Below are positions 35,612 to 43,989 of a DNA stretch of 64,000 bases, in pieces. A program made the translations under genes and the position numbers. Location: assembly GCF_003429665.1 (NCBI RefSeq), contig NZ_QUWK01000004.1, forward strand, positions 1-64,000, in the 5' to 3' direction. Under the pieces are notes generated by a model. The model saw nothing but the letters and a program-made list of their open reading frames with translations. It made no database searches and was not told where the DNA came from. Every line of letters starts with the position of its first letter. Position 1 is the stretch's first letter. Source of the stretch: Sphaerochaeta halotolerans (GTDB taxonomy: Bacteria; Spirochaetota; Spirochaetia; Sphaerochaetales; Sphaerochaetaceae).

Positions 35612-35628
35612 GGCCGGCTTTTTTTTTT
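35597..35628 (+). terminator. attenuator terminator upstream of pyrBI
   Basis: GTCGGTC (35601-35607) pairs with GGCCGGC (35612-35618), extended by AAGA with the first T residues, followed by ten T residues (35619-35628). It ends 12 nt before the pyrBI ATG, so it must be read through for the operon to be expressed. The stem contains G-U pairs. Confidence 0.85.
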
Positions 35629-35640
35629 GAAGGAGTCAAG

Positions 35641-37242
35641 ATGGAAAAACAGAATGTATTTGCAGGACGATCGTTATGTGTTATTGAGGATTTTTCCAGA
35701 GAAGAGCGTATGTATCTCTTCAACCAAGTGCGTCATCTGAAACAGGCAATGGAACAGAGGGATCAAACCAAGCTCCATCCATTCAGGATTGATGATAGGG
35801 ATTTCGGTATCTATGAAGTGTTCCTGGAAGACAGCACCAGAACCAAAGAGTCCTTCAAGAATGCTGCAAATTTCCACCATGCTAAAGTCTCTGAGCTCAA
35901 CAGTGACAGTTCTTCCTTCAATAAAGGTGAAAGTTATGCAGATACCTTCAATACACTCAGTGGGTATGAAAACACCATTTTCATCATACGAAGCAAGGTC
36001 GAGGGTGTAACCAGGCATCTGGAGGAGGCCTGTGCCGCCTATGCAGAACGCAATACATTGTATCGCAAACCCGTGTTCATCAATGCCGGGGATGGAAAGC
36101 ATGAACATCCTACCCAGGAGTTGCTTGATGAGTTCACCTTTCTGGAGGACAACCAATGGAGCAATAAGGCGTTGCATCTTGCCTTGGTCGGTGATCTCTT
36201 CCACGGCCGGACCGTGCATTCAAAAGCTGATGGCTTGAAAATCTTCAAACAGGTTAAGGTGGATTTGATAGCTCCAATAGAGCTGGCAATGCCGGAAGTC
36301 TACGTCAACCGCATGGTGGAAAATGGCTATCAGGTTCGTATCTTCGCTTCCATTGAAGAGTACCTCGAGCAACCTGATGTGGCATCCCAGTGGTACTTCA
36401 CCCGACCTCAGTTGGAGCGTATGGGAGACAGAATTCTCCAACGACAGGAAGAACTTCGGCGCTCCATCACATTTCGTGAAGAATTCTTGCCCAAGATCAA
36501 GGAGGGAACTACCTTCTACCACCCACTTCCACGGCACAAACTAACTCCTACCATCCCAACCTTCCTTGATGACACTCCGCTCAATGGATGGGAACGACAA
36601 TCGATCAACGGTATGTATGTAAGAATTGTCCTGTTGTCACTGCTTGCAGGAAAGATTGGAAGTGATTTTATTCCAGCTGAAAAGAAAGCAGTCCAAGAGA
36701 GTGAGGATTATATTACCGAGGTAGATCTGCAGTCACGCATAGTGAAGGAGAAACGGGTGAGTGAAGGAGTTCAACCAATCCGTAATGGTCTGGTTATAGA
36801 CCACATTCTCAAGGGTGATCACCCGAGCGAAATCAGGAGACATATGAGACTGATCAGCAGTGTGCTCGGCCTTGATGCATACAAAGGTGGGGAGTGGGTA
36901 AGTACAAGTGGTCAGGAAGGCGTCTACAAAGGCATCATTTTCCGACCAGGGGAATATAGTCTTGATCGAAAGCAACTCAAACGGTTGAGTGCAGTGGCAC
37001 CGGGTTGTACCTTGAACCTGATCAAGGATGGAAGGGTAATGAACAAATTCCGCTTGCATCTTCCCCCCCGGATCTACAACTTTGAGGATCTTGCTTGCAC
37101 CAATGAAGCATGCATTTCCCATCCCGGCCAGGGTGAGGGAGTTCCTGCGATGTTCCATCGAACAAAAGACAATACCTTTGTCTGTGCATACTGCAACAAG
37201 ACACACACCTTCAAGGAAATCTGGAAGCGTGGAAATAAATAA
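35641..37242 (+). CDS. pyrBI: aspartate carbamoyltransferase, catalytic and regulatory chains fused
   Basis: Forms carbamoyl-aspartate, the committed step of pyrimidine synthesis. Residues about 1-340 are the catalytic chain: EDSTRTKESFKNAA near 61 (carbamoyl-phosphate loop), NAGDGKHEHPTQELLDEF near 145 and HPLPRHK near 294. From about 375 a regulatory chain follows: NGLVIDHILKG, an allosteric domain, and a zinc domain with C-x4-C (CTNEAC) and C-x2-C (CAYC). Separate genes are the rule in enterobacteria; fused PyrBI is known from Thermotoga and some others. Start ATG 35641 with AAGGAG 5 nt upstream. It is first in the operon, after the attenuator. Confidence 0.94.
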   Translation: MEKQNVFAGRSLCVIEDFSREERMYLFNQVRHLKQAMEQRDQTKLHPFRIDDRDFGIYEVFLEDSTRTKESFKNAANFHHAKVSELNSDSSSFNKGESYADTFNTLSGYENTIFIIRSKVEGVTRHLEEACAAYAERNTLYRKPVFINAGDGKHEHPTQELLDEFTFLEDNQWSNKALHLALVGDLFHGRTVHSKADGLKIFKQVKVDLIAPIELAMPEVYVNRMVENGYQVRIFASIEEYLEQPDVASQWYFTRPQLERMGDRILQRQEELRRSITFREEFLPKIKEGTTFYHPLPRHKLTPTIPTFLDDTPLNGWERQSINGMYVRIVLLSLLAGKIGSDFIPAEKKAVQESEDYITEVDLQSRIVKEKRVSEGVQPIRNGLVIDHILKGDHPSEIRRHMRLISSVLGLDAYKGGEWVSTSGQEGVYKGIIFRPGEYSLDRKQLKRLSAVAPGCTLNLIKDGRVMNKFRLHLPPRIYNFEDLACTNEACISHPGQGEGVPAMFHRTKDNTFVCAYCNKTHTFKEIWKRGNK

Positions 37243-37259
37243 GGTACACTGGAGAGACC

Positions 37260-37958
37260 ATGAAACATATTGAAGCTATAACAAACCATTATGGGCCCAT
37301 TTTAGCAAAGAAAGCCTTGGAACTTGGGGCAATCCGACTCCAAGTACAGGATCCATTCACTTGGGCGAGCGGCTACCGCATGCCAATCTACAATGACAAT
37401 AGGAGGCTGCTTTCCGAGAGTGGTGCAAGGAAGCTGGTCAGTGAAGCATTTGCCGCCATGCTGGAAAGTCTTGATTATGATCCAGATACCATTGCAGGAA
37501 CAGCTACTGCCGGCATTCCTCATGCAACCACACTTGCTGACAGACTTGCGAAGCCAATGAGTTACGTTCGAAGTTCTGGCAAGGACCATGGCCTAGGACA
37601 GCAGATAGAGGGCCTCGGGTTGGGAGGAACCTATGAAGGTGCAAAGGTGCTCCTTATCGAGGATCTGATCTCCACAGGTGGGTCTTCCATCAAAGCAGTG
37701 CAGGCGATTACCAAGGCCCAAGGTGTGTGTCCCTATACCTTTGCAATCTTCACCTATGGATTTGCCGCCGCACAGGAAGCCTTTGCCGCCTTGGACCCAG
37801 CTTGCAAGGCTTTTACCATTCTAGATTATGATGTAATGGTTGCAAGCGCCAAGGAAACAGGTTATGTGAACAGTGAGGAGGCCAGGCTGCTTACATTATG
37901 GAGGGAAGACCCCTTCGGCTGGGGTGAAAAACAGGGATTTCCCAAAGTAGACCGGTAA
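37260..37958 (+). CDS. pyrE: orotate phosphoribosyltransferase
   Basis: Joins orotate with PRPP to give OMP. The 232 residues match bacterial PyrE. Seen: FTWASGYRMPIYNDNRRL near residue 34, GTATAGIPHATTLADRL near 81, SYVRSSGKDHGLGQQIEG near 101 with conserved lysine and histidine, and the PRPP loop VLLIEDLISTGGSSI near 130. It lies 17 bp after pyrBI and 13 bp before pyrF. An ATG start at 37260 with GGAGAG-like bases upstream is consistent. Confidence 0.95.
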   Translation: MKHIEAITNHYGPILAKKALELGAIRLQVQDPFTWASGYRMPIYNDNRRLLSESGARKLVSEAFAAMLESLDYDPDTIAGTATAGIPHATTLADRLAKPMSYVRSSGKDHGLGQQIEGLGLGGTYEGAKVLLIEDLISTGGSSIKAVQAITKAQGVCPYTFAIFTYGFAAAQEAFAALDPACKAFTILDYDVMVASAKETGYVNSEEARLLTLWREDPFGWGEKQGFPKVDR

Positions 37959-37971
37959 GGAGAGGGTAAGC

Positions 37972-38850
37972 GTGAGGTATCAAACATTATTGAAAGAGAG
38001 TGCAAAGAATACTGGGAATGTTGCTTGTATGGGATTGGATCCAATTCTGGAATCCCTTCCTGTCTCCAGCGGGAACCTCCGCACTGACCTGAACAGTTTC
38101 TTTCAGCAGTTGTTTCGGAGAATGAATCTTGCCGGTTTGATTCCAGCAGCTTTCAAGCCGAACCTTGGTTACTACCAGAGTCTTGACCGACCACGTGATG
38201 AAGATTTTTCCGGGAGTGCTGCTCTTGCCGATGTTTTGGATATGCTGGAGAGTTTTTTTCCAGGCATTCCTGTCATTCTTGACAGCAAGCGAGGAGATAT
38301 TGCCCGAAGCAGCATGAACTACGCCAGGGAAGCGTTTGAAGCATGGCAAGTCGATGCCGTGACTGTAGCTCCCTATATGGGAAGTGACTCGGTAGAGCCT
38401 TTCCTCAGGTTCCCTGAAAAAGGCGCATACCTGCTCAATCGTACCAGCAACCCTGGTGGAAAGGATCTGCAAAATCTGCTTGTTGTGAAGGAAGGCGAGA
38501 ACAGTCGTCCACTTTACCTCGAGGTGGCTAGCCAAATTGCAGCCTACAACCAGAAGTCGGGAAGTGTAGGGGCCGTGGTTGGAGCCACCAATCTGCAGGA
38601 GTTGGAAGCTATTGCCGCTTTCTATCACGATCAGGCTGTTCCCTTGCTTATCCCTGGTGTCGGAAACCAAGGGGGCTCAGCTGGGGAAGTTATGGCAATC
38701 CTGAAAAGAGCAGGGTATCCGGTAGAACTTGCCAGAATAAACAGCAGCAGCGCGTTGACCCATCCCTGGAAAAACAAAGGGGTTCCCGAAGATTGGCTTG
38801 ATCTCTGCATGAAAAATATTCGCTTTCTGCTTGAGGAGACTTCCCTATGA
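37972..38850 (+). CDS. pyrF: orotidine 5'-phosphate decarboxylase (type 2)
   Basis: Converts OMP to UMP. The 292 residues fit the longer type 2 (PyrF/UMPS-like) group. FKPNLGYYQ near residue 61, VILDSKRGDIARSSMNYA near 101 (the catalytic D-x-K-x2-D), VDAVTVAPYMGSDSVEPF near 127 and IPGVGNQGG near 224 are visible. The start is GTG at 37972, with GGAGAGG about 6 nt upstream. The stop overlaps the next start by 4 bp (ATGA), so it is coupled to pyrDK. Confidence 0.94.
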   Translation: MRYQTLLKESAKNTGNVACMGLDPILESLPVSSGNLRTDLNSFFQQLFRRMNLAGLIPAAFKPNLGYYQSLDRPRDEDFSGSAALADVLDMLESFFPGIPVILDSKRGDIARSSMNYAREAFEAWQVDAVTVAPYMGSDSVEPFLRFPEKGAYLLNRTSNPGGKDLQNLLVVKEGENSRPLYLEVASQIAAYNQKSGSVGAVVGATNLQELEAIAAFYHDQAVPLLIPGVGNQGGSAGEVMAILKRAGYPVELARINSSSALTHPWKNKGVPEDWLDLCMKNIRFLLEETSL

Positions 38851-40577
38851 AGGATGTGATGGAACTACTGGTAAACCGACACCTTAATCCAGAAGCCCCT
38901 GTCCTCTTGACAACAGTGAGTGGTGTTGCATCCACAAAACCTCGGTTGATCACCTACTTTGACAGCAAGGTATCTGCTATCAGCATTATTACAACCAAGA
39001 GCTTCCAAGTGGAAGTGAATCCAGGGAACCGTGAACCGGTGATTTGTGAGACCTCAGTAGGAAACTTTGGGAACTCAGTTGGTTTGCGCAACCCTGGAAT
39101 GGAACAAGCGCTGTATGAGATTGGAAAACTTAGGAAAGAGCACACCTTCTCCAGCTACCTCAATGTCTCCCTCTCTGCAAATAGCGTAGAAGATTTCATT
39201 ACCTTGGTGAAAGCTTTTGATGAGGTGGCCGATCTGGTGGAGTTGAACTTCTCCTGTCCCCACGCATCGGCGGGATATGGTGCATCAATCGGCTGTGACC
39301 AGAACATTGCCGCAGAATATGTACGATTGATCAAGGAAGCAACCAAGGAGTGTAAAGCCCCCTTGTTTGTAAAACTCACTCCAAATGTTGATGACATCGG
39401 TGTGATAGCAAAAGCGGTGATGGATGGTGGTGCCGATGGTCTGGTTGCAATCAATACGGTTGGCCCGATTGTCCATAAAGATCCAGGTTCAGGGTTTCCT
39501 ATATTGCAGAACAGGCTTGGGGGAAAGGGTGGAAGCAGCGGGCACCATATCTATGAGCGCGCGCTTTCAGCCATCAAGGAGATCCGGGAAGCCTGTGGGG
39601 AGGCCATTCCTCTCATCGGAATGGGAGGCGTGAGCACCGGTGCAGAAGCTGCAGCCTTGATAGCCTCTGGAGCTGATGCAGTCGGTATTGGTTCAGCCCT
39701 TGGTACTGTGGACCAAAAGGTATGGCCTGAATACCTCTCTTCTGTGAAGCGTGAGGCCGAAGCAATAATACGCGGTGAGGATTCCGTCAAAGAGCAATCT
39801 ACCACCTACATTATCAAGCATCGACAGATGGCGTATGAGAAACATCAGGTAATCAAGCGTGAGCAGTACGGCAAGGATACCTGTATCATTACCCTGGATG
39901 GAACGCTTGACTGCAAGGCAGGACAATTTGCGTTTCTATGGATTCCTTCCATCGGGGAAAAACCGTTTTCCGTTGCTCATAACAAACCACTGACGTTCAT
40001 TGTCAAGAACCGTGGGCCATTTTCAGCTGATCTTTGTGGTTTGCAGGTGGGTGATGAGGTCTTTGTACGGGGCCTCTATGGTGCGCAGCTGAACAATGAG
40101 ATAACTAAGAAAGCGCTCTTGTTGGGTGGAGGTACCGGGGTGGCCGTCCTTCCCAGTCTAGCTGAACAATTGAGAAGGCAAGGAACGGAAATGGACATCC
40201 TTGTCGGAACCAGCGAAACCGTGGAAGGAAAAGCCCTGCTGGAAGAGGAGCTCTTTACTTATGGAGCATTTACCTGTATTGCTGATGAGGGGAGGCCAGG
40301 TAGGGTATTGGACCTTCTGGACAGCATTTCACTGGATGATGACCAAGCCTGCTACCTTGTAGGTCCTGAGGTATTCATGGCCATCGCCTGCCGCAAATTG
40401 TTGGGTAGGGGAATTAAGGAACAAAATCTATACCTGTCGATGGAAAGGACCACGCTCTGTGGAATAGGAATGTGTGGGGAGTGTGCCTGTGGTGACCGCC
40501 TCACCTGCAGATGGGGCACATTCATGCAGTACGACTATTTGGCGAAAGAGGCGCCTGAATTGATTGCCTATGATTGA
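38847..40577 (+). CDS. pyrDK: dihydroorotate dehydrogenase B, catalytic and electron-transfer subunits fused
   Basis: A 576-residue single-chain form of the NAD-linked dihydroorotate dehydrogenase. Residues 1-310 are PyrD class 1B: NPGNREPVICETSVGNFGNS, the active-site region VELNFSCPHASAG near 130 with the catalytic cysteine, FVKLTPNVDDI near 175 and LIGMGGVSTGAEAAALIASGADAVGIG near 255. Residues from about 330 are PyrK: an FAD region (GQFAFLWIP, KPFSVAHN), LLLGGGTGVAVLPSLAEQL near 425 and a 2Fe-2S cluster motif, C-x4-C-x2-C then C (CGIGMCGEC, RLTC), near 535. These are usually two genes. There is no internal stop or start site at the junction. Coupled to pyrF and overlapping pyrC by 8 bp. 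Confidence 0.92.
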   Translation: MKDVMELLVNRHLNPEAPVLLTTVSGVASTKPRLITYFDSKVSAISIITTKSFQVEVNPGNREPVICETSVGNFGNSVGLRNPGMEQALYEIGKLRKEHTFSSYLNVSLSANSVEDFITLVKAFDEVADLVELNFSCPHASAGYGASIGCDQNIAAEYVRLIKEATKECKAPLFVKLTPNVDDIGVIAKAVMDGGADGLVAINTVGPIVHKDPGSGFPILQNRLGGKGGSSGHHIYERALSAIKEIREACGEAIPLIGMGGVSTGAEAAALIASGADAVGIGSALGTVDQKVWPEYLSSVKREAEAIIRGEDSVKEQSTTYIIKHRQMAYEKHQVIKREQYGKDTCIITLDGTLDCKAGQFAFLWIPSIGEKPFSVAHNKPLTFIVKNRGPFSADLCGLQVGDEVFVRGLYGAQLNNEITKKALLLGGGTGVAVLPSLAEQLRRQGTEMDILVGTSETVEGKALLEEELFTYGAFTCIADEGRPGRVLDLLDSISLDDDQACYLVGPEVFMAIACRKLLGRGIKEQNLYLSMERTTLCGIGMCGECACGDRLTCRWGTFMQYDYLAKEAPELIAYD

Positions 40578-41616
40578 CCCTCATGTACATCTCCGTGATT
40601 GGAAAGAAAAAGAGAAGGAAACCCTAGCCCATGGGTTGGCTGTTGCTCTCTCATGTGGAATTGATGAGGTATTCGACATGCCGAATACCCAACCAACCCT
40701 AACAGAACGAAATACTGTTCTGAAACGGCTCAAGGATGCTGAACAGTGTGGTATTGGCGTCCACTATCATCTCTATGCTGGGCTGACATCTTCTCCCGAG
40801 CAGATTGGAGCAATGGTCTCTCTTGTCCAGGAACTTTTTCCACGAGTAGTAGGACTCAAGATGTTTGCCTCTCACTCGACCGGCAATATGGGACTTGTGC
40901 AGGAAAAGGAACAAGCGTTGGTGTATCGTACCTTGAGCGATTGTGGATATGAAGGAGTGGTTGCCCTACACTGTGAAAAAGAATCCCTGTTGCATCCTGA
41001 GCTGTATAATACCACTGACTTTTCCAGCCATAGCCTTGCAAGGCCTGTGTGTGCAGAGGTGAAAAGTGTCTCAGATCAGCTCCGTATTGCCCAGGAGGAA
41101 GGGTTCAAGGGACACCTGCACTTCTGCCACCTTAGTAGTATTGAGGCTCTCCATGAAATTGAGAAAGCCCGGTCTCAGGGGGTTCGTGTCAGCTGTGCGG
41201 TCACTCCTCATCATGCGCTCCTTTCCAGTGATGACGCAAAAGACCGTTCGCTGTATGCAAAGATGAATCCTCCGCTTCGCAGTGAGACTGAACGTAGTGC
41301 TCTCTTTGCTGCTTTGTTGGGAGGAAGAATTGACTGGATAGAGAGCGATCATGCTCCGCATACACTTCACGATAAAGAAGCAGGGGCAAGTGGCATTCCC
41401 GGCTTCAGTGGAATCCTGCTTTTGGTCAAGGAATTGCTTGAACAAGGCGCAACAGCACCCTTGTTGCAGAAGCTGTTGGGCAGGAGGGTGCAAGAGGTGT
41501 TTCACCTCCCCTGTCGAGAAATCTTCATTCCAGCGTATGATGACCTGGAATCACTCTCTACCAAAAGTGCAGACGAGTATCCCTGGGACAGTTACCGGAA
41601 CTTGCGATTGCGTTAA
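40570..41616 (+). CDS. pyrC: dihydroorotase
   Basis: Cyclises carbamoyl-aspartate to dihydroorotate. The 348 residues belong to the amidohydrolase family: MIDPHVHLRDW at the N-terminus has the HxH zinc ligands; AGLTSSPEQ near residue 74, VALHCEKES near 138, GHLHFCHLSS near 180 and ESDHAPHTLHDK near 258 supply the other histidines and the catalytic aspartate. The start is ATG at 40570, beginning exactly at the conserved MIDPHVH; a TTG at 40564 is less likely. Last gene of the pyrimidine operon; carAB is not in the window. Confidence 0.93.
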   Translation: MIDPHVHLRDWKEKEKETLAHGLAVALSCGIDEVFDMPNTQPTLTERNTVLKRLKDAEQCGIGVHYHLYAGLTSSPEQIGAMVSLVQELFPRVVGLKMFASHSTGNMGLVQEKEQALVYRTLSDCGYEGVVALHCEKESLLHPELYNTTDFSSHSLARPVCAEVKSVSDQLRIAQEEGFKGHLHFCHLSSIEALHEIEKARSQGVRVSCAVTPHHALLSSDDAKDRSLYAKMNPPLRSETERSALFAALLGGRIDWIESDHAPHTLHDKEAGASGIPGFSGILLLVKELLEQGATAPLLQKLLGRRVQEVFHLPCREIFIPAYDDLESLSTKSADEYPWDSYRNLRLR

Positions 41617-41636
41617 GAAAAACCCTCCTGTATACT
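41608..41636 (+). promoter_or_regulatory. predicted promoter of the following orphan gene
   Basis: TTGCGT at 41608-41613, 17 nt, TATACT at 41631-41636. The start point near 41643 would leave only the GGGAGGG Shine-Dalgarno and 4 nt before TTG 41657. CCCTCC at 41623-41628 is complementary to that Shine-Dalgarno and could mask it in read-through transcripts from pyrC. Confidence 0.5.
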
Positions 41637-41656
41637 AATGCAACCGGGAGGGAATT

Positions 41657-43144
41657 TTGATCGATTTACGGAGACATTCAAGTAGGCATCTAGAGACGAA
41701 ACTCATCCTACCAATTCCAGAGACGAGAAAGTATGAACGGGAAATTCACTACTATCTATTCTCGCCTCCCCAGCTGTATGTAAATCGCTCTATGTACAGT
41801 GAAGAACATATTCTCCACAAATTTCAAAGTCATGGTAGATACTCCTCTCCTGAAATAACATTGGAAGAGTTGCTCGATGATGGGAATTCACTCAGTCCTC
41901 TCTCCATTCTCAAGCAGTACACCCAGGAACTCTTGATTGATCTGAATGCAGTACAGGAGCGAAACGTAATCCATGAATTGCAGACAGTGGTGAACTCAGT
42001 ACGCCATGAGACAAAGGCATGTCTGAAGGATTGCAAGGACATGGTGAAACTCGGCATGCATGACGATCTGAATGCAACATTGATGAACTGGCACGAAAGC
42101 GCTTCGGCTCTTCTAAAAATTCTCAGAGGTATGATTTCTGAAATCCAGAAAAAAGTGGACCCTGAGAGTCGTCTGTTTCTTGCCTACCTCTGGACGGATG
42201 AGGCAGTGAGTCTGATTTGTGAGAAACATGCCATTGATCTTTATATGGCTTCAGCCTCGATGGGAAATGAGGAAGATAAGCAGATACTTGGTAAGTTGAT
42301 GCAGTTTTCCCGTGATGAACTGGAATACCGTAGCAAAATGGAGTATCCAAGCGGAAGCACCAATGCAGAGACAGTACAATATAGGAAGGCAGTATTGAAG
42401 AAGTGGACACAGTCCAGTCTCTACCTCGTTCCCAATATATCCAAATGGCCGAAGCGAGTTTCAGAGATTCTTGCAGGAATTGCTGCTGCTGTTGCAATGG
42501 CCTTTGCACTATTGACAACCATATTTGCGGAAGAAACATTCATCAAGAATTCCTTGCAGTGGGCGCTGATAGTCATCATCGGTTATGTATTCAAGGATAG
42601 AATCAAGGAATGGCTCAGGCTCTTCTTCAATGCAGTCCTGCCAAAGATGATGGCCGATGAGATTTCCTCTTTTCTTTCCCCAAAGACCAACAAGAAGATA
42701 TGTTCAAGTAGGATCAAGCTCAAGATTACCAATCCTGATGAAATACCCGCTCCTGTGAGAGAGATTCGTAGGGATAAGAACAATCCTTTCAGGGATATGC
42801 TCCCCCAAGAGGATGTCATCCATTATGTTCGTAATTTGACCATGCATCCACTATCCAAACAGGGTATGGCTCGTGACCGGTTTCCCCGAGAGAACCACTT
42901 TACCTTGGTTACAAGGATACGGCTTGATGATTTTCTGAAAGAGATGGATGATCCCAATGACGTGGTATTCAGAATGGACCCAGATGCAGATGAACTGGAT
43001 CAGCTAAACAGTGAACGTGTGTACCATCTGCATCTGGTCATGCGAGAATATTCAAAAAAAGAGGGCTTGGAACTCTACACTCACTATACGGTGGTTCTGA
43101 ACAAGAGCGGAATTGTCCGCCTTGAACAGATGCCGCTCTCCTAG
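41657..43144 (+). CDS. membrane protein of unknown function
   Basis: I do not recognise this 495-residue protein. Residues 1-270 are hydrophilic and helical. Two hydrophobic segments follow near 278-300 (SEILAGIAAAVAMAFALLT) and 305-330 (LQWALIVIIGYVF), then a basic stretch and a soluble C-terminal half that ends in beta-like sequence (YTHYTVVLNKSGIVRLEQM). No signal peptide is seen. The topology suggests a helical hairpin in the inner membrane with both ends in the cytoplasm. The start is TTG at 41657 with GGGAGGG just upstream. The stop overlaps the convergent HD gene by 4 bp. Confidence 0.7.
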   Translation: MIDLRRHSSRHLETKLILPIPETRKYEREIHYYLFSPPQLYVNRSMYSEEHILHKFQSHGRYSSPEITLEELLDDGNSLSPLSILKQYTQELLIDLNAVQERNVIHELQTVVNSVRHETKACLKDCKDMVKLGMHDDLNATLMNWHESASALLKILRGMISEIQKKVDPESRLFLAYLWTDEAVSLICEKHAIDLYMASASMGNEEDKQILGKLMQFSRDELEYRSKMEYPSGSTNAETVQYRKAVLKKWTQSSLYLVPNISKWPKRVSEILAGIAAAVAMAFALLTTIFAEETFIKNSLQWALIVIIGYVFKDRIKEWLRLFFNAVLPKMMADEISSFLSPKTNKKICSSRIKLKITNPDEIPAPVREIRRDKNNPFRDMLPQEDVIHYVRNLTMHPLSKQGMARDRFPRENHFTLVTRIRLDDFLKEMDDPNDVVFRMDPDADELDQLNSERVYHLHLVMREYSKKEGLELYTHYTVVLNKSGIVRLEQMPLS

Positions 43145-43692
43145 AGGCCGATCTTGGTGGCGGCCCCAGCCATTGCTTCTATGGTGAGCGAAATGATGTG
43201 ATTCATCTCGATGCCGAGCTTTTCTGCACCTTGGGAAATAAGGTCTCGGTTTACTCCAGCCGCGAACGTTTTGCTCGTCCATTTTTTCTTCACCGACTTC
43301 ACACTCATTCCTTCCATTTTCAGAGGACGCATCAGGGCAGTTGCATACACCAGACCGGTTAACTCGTCAATGGTGTAGAGAACCTTCTCCATGAAATGTT
43401 CCGGCTCAATCGTGCTGCAGATGCCATACCCATGGCTGCAGACAGCCCTGATAAACGCATCGTCAACGTCAATTTCCTGCAATAATTCTGGAGCTTTCTG
43501 GCAGTGCTCCTCGGGGAACATACCATAGTCTATATCATGAAGGAGTCCAACCAGTGACCAGTACTCCTCATCATACCCATACTCCTTCGCGAATCGCCGC
43601 ATCGTCTCCTCAACTGAATAGGCATGGTAAACCAGTGCTTCATTAGGATTGTATTTTCTCAGCAATGCATCAGCTTCTTCTCGTGTAACCAT
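43141..43692 (-). CDS. HD-domain hydrolase
   Basis: An HD-superfamily metal-dependent phosphohydrolase of 183 residues. The metal site is formed by VYHAYSVEETM near residue 21, GLLHDIDYGMFPEEHC near 48-63 (HD) and AVCSHGYG near 83; an IDELTGLVYATALMRP helix follows. The substrate is unknown. Two adjacent ATG codons could start it: 43692 is 6 nt from GGAGG and 43695 only 3 nt, so 43692 is preferred. It diverges from the corA leader. Confidence 0.82.
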   Translation of the reverse strand: MVTREEADALLRKYNPNEALVYHAYSVEETMRRFAKEYGYDEEYWSLVGLLHDIDYGMFPEEHCQKAPELLQEIDVDDAFIRAVCSHGYGICSTIEPEHFMEKVLYTIDELTGLVYATALMRPLKMEGMSVKSVKKKWTSKTFAAGVNRDLISQGAEKLGIEMNHIISLTIEAMAGAATKIGL

Positions 43693-43753
43693 CATGTTCC
43701 TCCTTGTAGCGAGTATAGAATGTTTATCTTGTTTCGAAAAGAGAGAAAAAAAA

Positions 43754-43932
43754 CTGGCAACCCCTTTATTAGGCTAACGTGATTGTGGTAGTATTGCTGT
43801 GGTGCTTGCCAGACTGGTAGGCCATCTTGTTATGAGGAGGAACCCATGTCTACAGTAGACGACGGTGGCAGTATAAACCCGCTGCCTAGAAACACCCGAA
43901 CGGCGTCCTCCTATCCCCAACACAAGAAGTAA
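43754..43932 (+). promoter_or_regulatory. structured 5' leader of corA
   Basis: Two self-complementary domains lie upstream of corA. Domain 1: CTGGCAA (43754-43760) pairs with TTGCCAG (43806-43812). Domain 2: AGGAGGA (43835-43841) pairs with TCCTCCT (43906-43912), enclosing GTCTA/TAGAC (43848-43860) and GGCAG/CTGCC (43867-43886), a three-way-junction layout. The AGGAGG of domain 2 is also the Shine-Dalgarno of a 28-codon ORF. Short stretches (GTTA.TGAGG, GCTGCC..GAAA) recall the Mg-sensing M-box but the order and spacing do not match well enough to call it. Confidence 0.5.
43846..43932 (+). CDS. short upstream ORF in the corA leader
   Basis: 28 codons, ATG 43846 to TAA 43930-43932, preceded by GAGGAGG at a good distance. 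The peptide starts MSTVDDGG and is Pro/Arg-rich, with no similarity I recognise. It ends 57 nt before corA. A leader ORF (corL) controls corA in Salmonella through Rho; a similar role here is only a guess. Confidence 0.45.
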   Translation: MSTVDDGGSINPLPRNTRTASSYPQHKK

Positions 43933-43989
43933 TCATGATTCTTCCTGCAAAGGGCTGGGTATGGATGCAAACACAGCCATGGAGGAAGT

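Noticed and set aside
35501-35640. PyrR-binding anti-antiterminator in the pyr leader
   Set aside because: No conserved PyrR loop sequence is seen; the leader ORF and terminator explain the region better.
43829-43925. M-box (ykoK) Mg riboswitch in the corA leader
   Set aside because: Only short pieces resemble the consensus, and their order and spacing do not follow it. Reported instead as an unassigned structured leader.
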